This document shows positions 13,961 through 21,363 of a stretch of 21,953 bases of DNA, in pieces. A program made the translations under genes and the position numbers. Numbering within the stretch: the first letter of the stretch is position 1; each line of letters starts with the position of its first letter. The stretch spans positions 1 through 21,953 of the forward strand of contig DBXD01000075.1 in NCBI GenBank assembly GCA_002309425.1, given 5' to 3'. This DNA comes from Cyanobacteria bacterium UBA1221. GTDB taxonomy: Bacteria; Cyanobacteriota; Vampirovibrionia; Gastranaerophilales; Gastranaerophilaceae. Below the pieces are notes generated by a model that was not told the origin of the DNA, made no database searches, and was given only the letters and a program-made list of their open reading frames with translations.

Positions 13961-14538
13961 TAAACGGTCATAACCTCTTTTTCTTTTTCTGCAACCAAAC
14001 TGTCAACAATTCCGACATATTTGTCGGTCAGTTTTTGGATTTCATCCTGATTATCTTTTACAACATCTTCGGGAAGTTTTTCTTCTTTTTCTATTTTTTT
14101 CAAATCATCAGACATATCACGACGGATATTTCTTATTGCAACTTTTGAATCTTCACCGAATTTTTTTACGTCTTTAACAATTTCACGGCGTCTTTCTTCC
14201 GTTAAAGGCGGAAATACCAATCTCAGGCATGTTCCGTCGCTGTTTGGCGCAATACCGATTTCAGCTTTTATAATTGCTTTTTCAATTTCTTTTATAATTG
14301 ATTTGTCATAAGGTGTAATAACAAGAGTTGTACCCTCTTGTACCGTAACCTGAGCCATTTGCCTCAAAGGTGTCGGCGCCCCGTAGTATTCAACAATAAC
14401 TTTATCCAAAATCATAGGATTGGCACGGCCTGAACGAATAGAACCAAATTCTTTTTTTAATTGTCCGACTGCCTTTTCCATTTTTTCTTCACCGAATAAA
14501 AATAATTCTTCAATAGCTTCTCCTGAAAGTTCCGACAT
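13960..14538 (-). CDS. frr: Ribosome recycling factor
   Basis: The 192-aa cytoplasmic protein splits post-termination ribosomes together with EF-G. The family is clear from G-S-I-R-S-G-R-A-N-P (31-40), the Y-Y-G-A-P-T-P-L segment, the P-P-L-T-E-E-R-R-R-E core and the long helical C-terminus with R-N-I-R-R-D. It is a little longer than the usual 185 residues because of a few extra N-terminal residues. AGAGG lies about 5 bases before the ATG. It is 21 bases downstream of pyrH and shares one base with cdsA. Confidence 0.96.
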   Translation of the reverse strand: MSELSGEAIEELFLFGEEKMEKAVGQLKKEFGSIRSGRANPMILDKVIVEYYGAPTPLRQMAQVTVQEGTTLVITPYDKSIIKEIEKAIIKAEIGIAPNSDGTCLRLVFPPLTEERRREIVKDVKKFGEDSKVAIRNIRRDMSDDLKKIEKEEKLPEDVVKDNQDEIQKLTDKYVGIVDSLVAEKEKEVMTV

Positions 14539-14559
14539 ATTAACCTCTTTCTTTATAAA

Positions 14560-15282
14560 CTAACTAATATAAGTACCAATTTCTTTTGAATTTAAAATTT
14601 GTGAAATCCCGTCATCTTCATCAAAATCAAATACGATGATAGGAATATTATTTTGTTTGCATAAAGCGCATGCCGCAGTGTCCATGACTTTTAATCCGTT
14701 TTTAATGATATCGTCATAAGATATTTTGTCTAATTTTTTAGCATTCGGATTTGTTCTCGGATCATCCGTATAAACCCCGTCAACTCCGTTTTTAGCCATA
14801 AGCATAGCTTCGGCATTTATTTCGGATGCTCTTAGGGCAGCCGCCGTATCCGTCGTAAAGAACGGATTACCTGTTCCTGCCGCAAAGATAACTACTCTTC
14901 CTTTTTCCAGATGGCGGATTGCTCTGTGGCGGATATAAGGTTCTGCAACCTGATTTATTGCCAGCGCACTCTGAACCCTGCAGGGTACTCCTATCTGATT
15001 AAACGCACTCTGGAGCGCAATTGCGTTCATAACGGTTGCAAGCATACCGACATAATCGCCGCTTGCCTGGTCCATGCCTAACTTGGCGCTGTTCTTCATT
15101 CCTCTGAATATGTTACCGCCTCCGACAACTACTGCGATTTGTGCACCTTTATCTCTTGCTTTTTTTATTTCTAAGGCAATTTTTTGAACAGGGTTTTGGT
15201 CAATGCCAAACTGTTGTTCCCCTAACAATGCCTCTCCGCTGATTTTTAGTAAAATTCTTTTATATTTTAACCCGTTTTCCAT
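14560..15282 (-). CDS. pyrH: UMP kinase
   Basis: The 240-aa enzyme phosphorylates UMP to UDP with ATP, feeding pyrimidine nucleotide pools; the bacterial form is a hexamer of the amino-acid-kinase fold. Motifs include L-L-K-I-S-G-E-A-L (11-19), V-V-V-G-G-G-N-I-F-R-G (51-61), A-G-T-G-N-P-F-F-T-T-D-T-A-A (135-148) and D-G-V-Y-T-D-D-P-R (168-176). GAGAGGG lies 7 bases before the ATG. It is the first gene of the housekeeping cluster and has its own promoter upstream. The pyrH-frr pairing is common across bacteria. Confidence 0.97.
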   Translation of the reverse strand: MENGLKYKRILLKISGEALLGEQQFGIDQNPVQKIALEIKKARDKGAQIAVVVGGGNIFRGMKNSAKLGMDQASGDYVGMLATVMNAIALQSAFNQIGVPCRVQSALAINQVAEPYIRHRAIRHLEKGRVVIFAAGTGNPFFTTDTAAALRASEINAEAMLMAKNGVDGVYTDDPRTNPNAKKLDKISYDDIIKNGLKVMDTAACALCKQNNIPIIVFDFDEDDGISQILNSKEIGTYIS

Positions 15283-15302
15283 TAGATGTCCCTCTCTTTA
15301 AA

Positions 15303-15331
15303 ATAATATATTAAAATACGGATATTGTAAA
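15303..15331 (-). promoter_or_regulatory. Promoter of the pyrH-frr-cdsA-rnc-rpe cluster
   Basis: Minus-strand TTTACA (15326-15331) and TATTAT (15303-15308) are 17 bases apart, with the transcript start expected near 15296, 14 bases ahead of pyrH. Confidence 0.6.
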
Positions 15332-15400
15332 GTAATGAAATCAGGCTTTATGGCAAAAAATTTGATAATGGGAAGTTATTAATTCTCAATTCTTATATAT

Positions 15401-17815
15401 TCAGGCTTTTATCATCGACTCCAAAACGCTTCTTTTTTCAAATCCGATTTTACTTGAGTACGATTCAGGGGTTTGCATTACAGGTTGTTTTACGCTGACA
15501 TCGTATGATTTTATAGAGCGTTTTCCGGTAAGCCTCTGCATAAAGTTGTAGTAATCTTTCAAAAATCCGGTAGCATTATCTTGTTTTTGTTCGGCCTCCA
15601 GCAACTCTTGTCTTGTATGTGCTCCGACAGGTACACCTACTGATTTACGGGTCAGCCATTCACCTATTGTCGTATTCGTCAATGTTATCCAGGTCATGCC
15701 CAACAGGGATTTGTTATACTGGCTTCTGAAGGTGCTGTTGAATAAATCAATCAACAATGTCTGATAGAATAATCTTGAAATTTCCTGTACAAATCTTTCT
15801 TTAAATTTGGTTTGAGCGCCTTCAACGTCGTTTCCGTTTGATTTCAGCATAACCATATTATAGTTATCAGTCATTAAGAACCATAATGTTGCGGCAGTGG
15901 CAGCTGTTTTTGCGAGGTTTGAAAGTTCCGCATTTGAAACATTTGAAAGGGTATCTACATTAAATGCTTTTAACAAATTATCGGAAACGTAGTCCTTAAA
16001 TTCTTTTGGATTAAAGTTTTCTTTCAAAGCTCTTTTGCCAATATTATCTATACTTTTTGCAAGAGCTTCAACATCCCCGACACGGCATAAGAATTTTCTT
16101 TCAACTTCAGACAACTCGTTTGGCGATTTTTTCTTCAGATTTTCAACGAAAGTACCGATATTCTTTGCAAAGTCAGTGTCTAAATTAAGTTCTTTCTGCA
16201 TATTACGGGCAATTGTGCGTATAGTATCTTTATCGTCCAGTGCCAATTTTACGGTTGCCTGTTTTTTGGAAAAGGCTTTTAAGCCTTTATCCACAAGCCT
16301 GTAAGGAAGTGATATAGTGTTCCACGCAAATTTGAACGGGGCAATTACAAAATTAACCAAAGGTTTAATTTTTCTGTCCCTTGCGCCAAGGCTGATTGTT
16401 CCGTCAATATTTTGAGCATATTTTGCAACTCTGATGTAATCCTCAGCCAGGTCAGCAGCTCCTTCTGCAACGGGTTTGCCGGAGATGCCCGATTTTTCAA
16501 TGGTAAATCCGTTTTCTTTTAATACTTCTACTATTTTGTTAAACTTATCTTCTTTAATTCTGTAATTCGGGGTTGTTGTTAATTTTCTGTATAGTTTTTC
16601 AAAAGGTTTGCCTACCATACGGAAAGCATCATCAACAGGTTTTATTCTTCTCAATCCTTTAATTCCAAAACCTGTCACAATTACCCCCAGAGAGGCTTTT
16701 ACCAATGTATCCAGCGATAAAAGCGGTTTTTGCTGGGGTTTATTATCCGTCGGGGTCTTTGTATTTGATTTGAATGAAGTGTCAGGTTTAATATTTTTTT
16801 CCGGAGAATTGTTTCTTTCATTCTCTGCACGTGCTTCTTCCGGAGTCAGTTTTTTAATATGCTTGCCGTTTGACAACCTTGAAACGGATTCGGTAAACAG
16901 TGCGGTTAATCCGGTTGTAAGCATAATTCCCAGGTTAGAATTATTCATTACTTTTTGCAGAGCACCGAATGTAATTAAGGTGATGTACGCACTGATAAAT
17001 ATTCTGCTCATTTCCTGTCTGAATCTTATCTTCTTTTCTTTATCGGCTTTTCCTTCATCGTCATCCATCATCCTGGAAAGGTTATATGCATCATTTGCCA
17101 GAAAGATTGCAGGTGGAAGTCCCGAAACAATTCTGTTCAGAGAACGTTCGTGTTTTGTATCATAGTTACCAGTTTTAGAGTCAAACATCTTCATCTTACG
17201 CTGGAACATTGCGGAACGGATTTCTTCTTCCGTTTTGCCTTCTGCAATAAGTTTTGCTCTTGTTTCGGCGATACCTCTTAATGAGCTAATCTGTGCTTCG
17301 ATTTTTGCTTCTGCCCGTCTAGGCTTCATCTTTTCATATTGTCTGTCCGCCCAGTTTTGTGTCGGTTTAAATTTTTTCATAAGGCGGATAGCGCCATTTG
17401 CAATTTCTGTCGGAAGGTTTTTTAGAAAAAGACCATCTCCTATAAGATGGGGGATGGACTTTTTATGGAAAACAATTTCTCCGGTTTCTTTATTTATATG
17501 GAACATTTTTTTTGCGAGCGTTGTGTTGGAAGCTTCGACATGTCTGTAAAGGTCATCACCTATGTGGCCGAGGTATCGGTCACAAAATTCGACAAGTTCT
17601 TTTTGAAGATACTTGTTGCCCTTATTTGCTTCGGTGTATAGAAAAGAGCCTTTAAATGACAAATCGTTAAGATTATTATTTAAAGGCTCCTTATTATTTA
17701 AACGGTTGATTGGGGATAAAGATTCCGATAGAGAAGAGAGTTCTATCTTGGGGGCTTTTATCCCCTCTTTATTCACCTTTGGGGTTATCTTGTATTCAGT
17801 TTTCCCAATCAACAT
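15401..17815 (-). CDS. Large uncharacterised protein with an internally duplicated domain
   Basis: The 804-aa protein is not recognised. Its N-terminus is polar and Asn/Lys-rich and reaches L-S-F-K-G-S-F at 52-58, the shared motif. A Lys/Arg-rich helical part (145-230) follows. Segment A (about 233-316) and segment B (about 641-724) match: F-L-A-N-D-A-Y-N-L versus F-L-M-T-D-N-Y-N-M, then R-F-R-Q-E-M-S-R-I-F versus R-F-V-Q-E-I-S-R-L-F, each followed by two hydrophobic stretches that may enter the membrane. A Pro/Lys/Thr-rich linker (335-365) separates A from a hydrophobic stretch at 371-387. AAGGG lies 6 bases before the ATG, and a promoter lies upstream. No Cys cluster or catalytic motif is visible; a structural or envelope role is possible but unproven. 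Confidence 0.8.
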   Translation of the reverse strand: MLIGKTEYKITPKVNKEGIKAPKIELSSLSESLSPINRLNNKEPLNNNLNDLSFKGSFLYTEANKGNKYLQKELVEFCDRYLGHIGDDLYRHVEASNTTLAKKMFHINKETGEIVFHKKSIPHLIGDGLFLKNLPTEIANGAIRLMKKFKPTQNWADRQYEKMKPRRAEAKIEAQISSLRGIAETRAKLIAEGKTEEEIRSAMFQRKMKMFDSKTGNYDTKHERSLNRIVSGLPPAIFLANDAYNLSRMMDDDEGKADKEKKIRFRQEMSRIFISAYITLITFGALQKVMNNSNLGIMLTTGLTALFTESVSRLSNGKHIKKLTPEEARAENERNNSPEKNIKPDTSFKSNTKTPTDNKPQQKPLLSLDTLVKASLGVIVTGFGIKGLRRIKPVDDAFRMVGKPFEKLYRKLTTTPNYRIKEDKFNKIVEVLKENGFTIEKSGISGKPVAEGAADLAEDYIRVAKYAQNIDGTISLGARDRKIKPLVNFVIAPFKFAWNTISLPYRLVDKGLKAFSKKQATVKLALDDKDTIRTIARNMQKELNLDTDFAKNIGTFVENLKKKSPNELSEVERKFLCRVGDVEALAKSIDNIGKRALKENFNPKEFKDYVSDNLLKAFNVDTLSNVSNAELSNLAKTAATAATLWFLMTDNYNMVMLKSNGNDVEGAQTKFKERFVQEISRLFYQTLLIDLFNSTFRSQYNKSLLGMTWITLTNTTIGEWLTRKSVGVPVGAHTRQELLEAEQKQDNATGFLKDYYNFMQRLTGKRSIKSYDVSVKQPVMQTPESYSSKIGFEKRSVLESMIKA
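17646..17689 (-). other. Perfect 12-bp inverted repeat inside the 804-aa gene
   Basis: GAGCCTTTAAAT (17646-17657) and ATTTAAAGGCTC (17678-17689) enclose a 20-base loop. On the coding (minus) strand the hairpin is directly followed by TTTT. It covers codons 43-57, including the F-K-G-S codons. Confidence 0.7.
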
Positions 17816-17844
17816 GATTTACCCTTCCAAAATTCATTTCCACA

Positions 17845-17873
17845 AATATAAATCAAATTTAAAATTTACACAA
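17845..17873 (-). promoter_or_regulatory. Promoter of the 804-aa gene
   Basis: Minus-strand TTGTGT (17868-17873) and TATATT (17845-17850) are 17 bases apart, about 30 bases before the start codon. Confidence 0.55.
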
Positions 17874-17910
17874 CCCCATGATGCAAAAAATTTACAGTAT
17901 TTAACAATCG

Positions 17911-17926
17911 AAAAAGCCGCTTTTTT
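17911..17926 (-). terminator. Possible terminator at the end of the formyl-THF ligase gene
   Basis: On the minus strand AAAAAG-CGG-CTTTTT overlaps the last two bases of the stop codon. The stem is almost all A-U, so termination would be weak. Confidence 0.3.
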
Positions 17927-18434
17927 ATTCGGTAATGACATAATTTACCGGAATATCATTTTCATCATGCGGCAGTTGGTTATAAACAAACTGGCTCTGT
18001 ATGGGAACTAAAGTTTTAATTTTCGGGTATTTGTATAAAAATCTGTCATAAAATCCGCCTCCGTATCCGAGTCTGTATTTATCTTTATCAACAGCCAGTG
18101 CAGGAACTATGGCAACATCTATAATCTCAGGTGAAACAGGATTTGAGCAGGGTTCATATATTCCCAAATTTGACTTTTTGTATTCTGTCCCGGCAGGACA
18201 TACCAGCAGGTCCTCCCCGTTTACTTTCGGAAAATAAAAATTTTTATCATCCTCCAAAAGAGTAAGAAGATTAATTTCGTACTTCATGGGATAAAATAAC
18301 AAAACGTGATTTGCTTTTTTATATATATCTGATTTTCTTATTTTATCCGCAATCCTTCGGGACAGACCACCTGTATCCGGAATATCTTTTCTTGCCTGTT
18401 TTATTTCTTTTCTTAAATCTGTTTTATTTTGCAT
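17925..18434 (-). CDS. fthC: 5-formyltetrahydrofolate cyclo-ligase
   Basis: The 169-aa enzyme converts 5-formyl-THF to 5,10-methenyl-THF with ATP, recovering folate for one-carbon metabolism. The family motif L-G-Y-G-G-G-F-Y-D-R-F-L is at 122-133, with N-L-G-I-Y-E-P at 89-95, the K-T-D-L-R-K-E-I start and V-A-I-V-P-A-L-A-V-D. It is somewhat shorter than the usual 180-200 residues, mostly in loops. No Shine-Dalgarno precedes the ATG; instead TATAAT ends 6 bases upstream, so the message is probably leaderless. It is divergent from cobO with 23 bases between the two start codons. Some databases use ygfA for this family. Confidence 0.93.
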   Translation of the reverse strand: MQNKTDLRKEIKQARKDIPDTGGLSRRIADKIRKSDIYKKANHVLLFYPMKYEINLLTLLEDDKNFYFPKVNGEDLLVCPAGTEYKKSNLGIYEPCSNPVSPEIIDVAIVPALAVDKDKYRLGYGGGFYDRFLYKYPKIKTLVPIQSQFVYNQLPHDENDIPVNYVITE

Positions 18435-18440
18435 AAATCT

Positions 18441-18450
18441 ATTATATAAT
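18441..18450. promoter_or_regulatory. Palindromic shared -10 element for the divergent fthC and cobO genes
   Basis: The palindrome ATTATATAAT contains TATAAT on each strand: + at 18445-18450 and - at 18446-18441. The + hexamer ends 7 bases before the cobO ATG and the - hexamer ends 6 bases before the fthC ATG, so both transcripts would start at or next to the A of ATG. No good -35 box is visible for either. Confidence 0.6.
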
Positions 18451-18457
18451 AATTACA

Positions 18458-19036
18458 ATGGAAAATAAATTTGAAAAAATTTTAGTAAATCCTAATTGGG
18501 AAAAGCACGGCTACATTCAGGTTTATACGGGGAACGGGAAAGGTAAAACAACCGCATCTCTGGGTCTTGCAATGCGGGCATTGGGCAGAGATTGGAAAGT
18601 TCTTATTGTTATGTTCACAAAAGGCGGGGATGACTACGGAGAATTAATCTCGTTCAGAAAACTTTCCCCGAAAATTAAGGCAAATTTAAAAATTGTTCAG
18701 GCCGGACTTGACCGCATAGTTTATCAAAAAAATAAAACGGAGGATGATGCAAAAGCCGTTAAGGAAGGGTGGGAAATAGCCAAAAAAGCTATTCAGGATG
18801 ATGAGTACAATCTTATAATTCTGGACGAAGCAAATATTGCAATAGATTTGGATTTAATTAAGCTTGATGAAATGCTTGAAGTTTTGAAGAATAAGCCCCA
18901 GGATACGGAAATAGTTCTTACCGGAAGAAATGCAAAACCCGAAATAATTGAAATTGCACATCTGGTTTCTGAAATAAATCCCATTAAACATTATTGGGAT
19001 ACGGGGGTTGTAGCAAGAAAGGGTATTGAATATTAA
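18458..19036 (+). CDS. cobO: Cob(I)yrinic acid a,c-diamide adenosyltransferase (CobO/BtuR family)
   Basis: The 192-aa cytoplasmic enzyme transfers the adenosyl group of ATP to reduced corrinoid, making coenzyme B12 during synthesis or salvage. It has the family P-loop G-N-G-K-G-K-T-T (25-32), V-M-F-T-K-G-G after the second strand, Walker B I-L-D-E-A-N (121-126), L-T-G-R-N-A (154-159) and the C-terminal A-R-K-G-I-E-Y. No Shine-Dalgarno is present; the start sits 7 bases after TATAAT, so translation is probably leaderless. Its only close partner is the divergent folate gene. With the cobalamin riboswitch at 5283-5402 it indicates active cobalamin handling; no riboswitch precedes cobO itself. 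Confidence 0.94.
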   Translation: MENKFEKILVNPNWEKHGYIQVYTGNGKGKTTASLGLAMRALGRDWKVLIVMFTKGGDDYGELISFRKLSPKIKANLKIVQAGLDRIVYQKNKTEDDAKAVKEGWEIAKKAIQDDEYNLIILDEANIAIDLDLIKLDEMLEVLKNKPQDTEIVLTGRNAKPEIIEIAHLVSEINPIKHYWDTGVVARKGIEY

Positions 19037-19045
19037 ACCTTGTAC

Positions 19046-19074
19046 TTGCCATAAGAAAACATTTTTTATATAAT
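19046..19074 (+). promoter_or_regulatory. Promoter placing the transcript start on the next gene's ATG
   Basis: TTGCCA (19046-19051) and TATAAT (19069-19074) are 17 bases apart. The ATG at 19081 begins 6 bases after the -10 box, so the message should have no leader. Confidence 0.75.
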
Positions 19075-19080
19075 TTCTGT

Positions 19081-19995
19081 ATGAAGAGATTTTTATTGGT
19101 AATTATTTTTAGCTTGTTGGTGAATACGACCCTGATGATGCCGTCACAGGCGGGAAGTTTTGCAGACAGAAAAGCTCAGGCGGAACAGACAAAAATAGAA
19201 AAGAATTATAAAAAAGAAATCCTTGCCCTTTTTGATAAGCAGGACATGTATGCAAAAAAATATGATATTAAAGGGTTAAAGTCGTTGTACAGCAAAAACT
19301 TTATGGACAATGACGGTTACAACAAAGAGGTATATTTCAGTCTTGTTGAAGAAACCTGGGAAACATATCCCGATATTACATATGGGACAAAAATTAAGAA
19401 TATTACCGTAAACGGCGATTATGCCATGGTTGAAACGGAAGAATCAGCAGTTGCAACAACTGATGATATAGACAGGGCAATTGTTGGCGAACTTCATTCA
19501 AAGTCTAATTGCAGGTATCATTTGCAAAGGTTTTCAAACAAGTGGGAAATCACAAGTGAAGAAGTTTTAGACGAAATTTCTACCCTGAAATACGGAAATG
19601 CAAGATACCTTGATATAAAACTTGAAGCACCCAAGATTATAGGCGCAGGTCAGGATTATACCGCAACGCTGAAGGTTAATTTGTCACCTGATGATTTTGC
19701 GATTGCATCCATTAATCAGGAAAAAATCGTTAATCCCGCACAAAAACCTAAAGAAAGTTTTAAAAGGTTGTCTGATGACAATTCTTTAGCAAGAATTTTT
19801 ACGGCAAATACCGACAATCTTAATGAATATAATGTTGCGGCTTTGGGTATTACAACAACAAGCAAAAAGCCTGACGGTAAAGTTCATATATATATGAGCG
19901 GTCTTGCCTTTGTTATGACAAGGGTAAATGTTATCCCTAAAAATAATTTTGCACGAGTCGAGGAGAAAACTAAGGAAAAAACTGATGAACAGTAA
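19081..19995 (+). CDS. Secreted protein with an NTF2/SnoaL-like domain
   Basis: The 304-aa protein has a Sec signal peptide (K-R start, hydrophobic 4-19, likely cleavage after S-Q-A at residue 24). A charged helix leads into a region (about 45-160) that looks like an NTF2/SnoaL fold: I-L-A-L-F-D-K-Q-D, L-K-S-L-Y-S-K-N-F, then strands with Y-A-M-V-E-T-E-E-S and the ending F-S-N-K-W-E-I-T-S-E. A beta-rich C-terminal part follows (175-285) and a Lys/Glu-rich tail. Its ligand is unknown. It has no Shine-Dalgarno and a start that matches the predicted transcript start. Its last 11 bases overlap lspA, so they are in one operon with the pseudouridine synthase and LapA-like genes. Confidence 0.75.
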   Translation: MKRFLLVIIFSLLVNTTLMMPSQAGSFADRKAQAEQTKIEKNYKKEILALFDKQDMYAKKYDIKGLKSLYSKNFMDNDGYNKEVYFSLVEETWETYPDITYGTKIKNITVNGDYAMVETEESAVATTDDIDRAIVGELHSKSNCRYHLQRFSNKWEITSEEVLDEISTLKYGNARYLDIKLEAPKIIGAGQDYTATLKVNLSPDDFAIASINQEKIVNPAQKPKESFKRLSDDNSLARIFTANTDNLNEYNVAALGITTTSKKPDGKVHIYMSGLAFVMTRVNVIPKNNFARVEEKTKEKTDEQ

Positions 19996-20449
19996 ATTTG
20001 GTAAGTTATTATATTTTATAGTATGTTTTTTATTTTTTCTGATATCTGATTTATTTATTTCAAGAATGTTGTATCACAGTATAACAGGCGGTTATACTTT
20101 TTCAAACAGGTTTATGGAATTGACTTTCGTAAAAAATACAGGTGCAGCATTTAACATGTTCCCGAATGCAAGAGAATTTTTAATTATATTTGCAGTTGTT
20201 GTTCTTACTCTGTTATTTTTATATGTAATTAAAAACCTTAAATCAATATGGTTTAAAGAGATATTTTTTATAACGATACTGTGTGCCGGAATTGCGGGCA
20301 ATTTGCATGAACGTATATGTCTTGGTTATGTCAGGGATTATTTTCATTTTAATTTTATAAATTTCCCGGTATTTAATGTATCTGATATACTGATAAATAT
20401 TGGTGTTATTGCGCTTGTAATAATTATTTTACTGAAGAAAACAAGATAA
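19985..20449 (+). CDS. lspA: Lipoprotein signal peptidase (signal peptidase II)
   Basis: The 154-aa inner-membrane aspartyl protease removes signal peptides from prolipoproteins such as the one at 8333-8890. Four hydrophobic helices are visible. Family motifs are D22 in the first helix, M-E-L-T-F-V-K-N-T-G-A-A-F-N (44-57), A-G-N-L-H-E-R (104-110), G-Y-V-R-D118 and F-N-V-S-D134. D118 and D134 are the expected catalytic pair. The usual D in G-N-x-x-D-R is E109. ATG 19985 has AAGGA about 9 bases upstream; the frame is open to an ATG at 19928, but that start would add a long charged tail inside the previous gene. It ends 2 bases before the pseudouridine synthase, a common pairing. Confidence 0.93.
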   Translation: MNSKFGKLLYFIVCFLFFLISDLFISRMLYHSITGGYTFSNRFMELTFVKNTGAAFNMFPNAREFLIIFAVVVLTLLFLYVIKNLKSIWFKEIFFITILCAGIAGNLHERICLGYVRDYFHFNFINFPVFNVSDILINIGVIALVIIILLKKTR

Positions 20450-20451
20450 GT

Positions 20452-21363
20452 ATGATTTATATTGCGGACGAAAATGACGAAGGGATAAGACTTGATATAA
20501 GGTTAGCGGAATTTCTGGAAGAGGCTTCCCGCTCAAAGATTCAGGCAATGATAAAATCAGGGAATGTTCTTGTAAATAATGAGAATAAAAAGTCGTCATA
20601 CAGGTTAAAAGAAAATGATGAAATTGAAATTTCAGACAAAATTTCAGAACCCGTTAAAATCGAACCGCAAAATATTGAGCTGGATATTATATATGAAGAT
20701 GACAATATGCTGGTCATAAACAAACCCAAAAATATGCTTACGCATCCGACCAGCCTTGAAGCGAGAGATACTCTTGTTAATGCACTTTTGTATAAGTACG
20801 GTAACGGTTTGTCCGATATTAACGGAGATTTCAGACGGGGAATTGTTCACCGGCTGGACAGGAATACGTCAGGCTTAATAATGGTTGCCAAAAGCAATGA
20901 TGCGCATAATAATCTTGCCGGGCAGATTAAAAATCATAAAATTGAAAAAGTTTACCGAGCGATAGTAAAGGGGAATTGGGAAAAAGATGAGGAAACAATA
21001 GATTTGCCAATCGGAAGAAATCCAAAGCAGCCTCACAAAATGATGGTAACTCCTGACGGGAAAGACAGTAAAACCATTGTGAAAGTTATAAAAAGGTTTG
21101 ATGAAGCAACAGCGGTTGAGCTTACTCTTATAACCGGTCGTACTCATCAGATAAGGGTGCATACAAGTTTCAGAAATCATCCCGTGTATAATGATACTCT
21201 GTACGGTGCGGGCAGAGGAAAAGTTTCCACTACCGAACAGGTTTTACAGTCGTTTAAACTTACCTTTACAAAACCGTTTACTGATGAGATAATTACATTA
21301 CAAATTCCACCAGATGAGGATTATGAAAAAGTATATAAATATTATGAGGGCAGAAAAAAATGA
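20452..21363 (+). CDS. rluD: RluA/RluD-family 23S rRNA pseudouridine synthase
   Basis: The 303-aa cytoplasmic enzyme isomerises uridines to pseudouridine, probably in 23S rRNA. An N-terminal S4 RNA-binding domain (about 13-62, with S-R-S-K-I-Q-A-M-I-K-S-G-N-V-L-V-N) precedes the RluA catalytic domain: I-I-Y-E-D-D-N-M-L-V-I-N-K-P (79-92), the active-site loop G-I-V-H-R-L-D136-R-N-T-S-G with the catalytic Asp, and G-R-T-H-Q-I-R-V-H. The S4 domain favours RluD over RluA, but the exact target sites cannot be told from sequence. It follows lspA by 2 bases and overlaps the LapA-like gene by 4 bases (ATGA). Confidence 0.92.
   Translation: MIYIADENDEGIRLDIRLAEFLEEASRSKIQAMIKSGNVLVNNENKKSSYRLKENDEIEISDKISEPVKIEPQNIELDIIYEDDNMLVINKPKNMLTHPTSLEARDTLVNALLYKYGNGLSDINGDFRRGIVHRLDRNTSGLIMVAKSNDAHNNLAGQIKNHKIEKVYRAIVKGNWEKDEETIDLPIGRNPKQPHKMMVTPDGKDSKTIVKVIKRFDEATAVELTLITGRTHQIRVHTSFRNHPVYNDTLYGAGRGKVSTTEQVLQSFKLTFTKPFTDEIITLQIPPDEDYEKVYKYYEGRKK

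Noticed and set aside
16608..17165. 185-aa + strand reading frame opposite the 804-aa gene
   Set aside because: It is antisense to a gene with a consistent protein pattern and duplicated domain, and has no promoter or ribosome site.
18300..18457. A second cobalamin riboswitch in front of cobO
   Set aside because: There are only 23 bases between the divergent start codons, the preceding bases code for FthC, and no aptamer core is visible.
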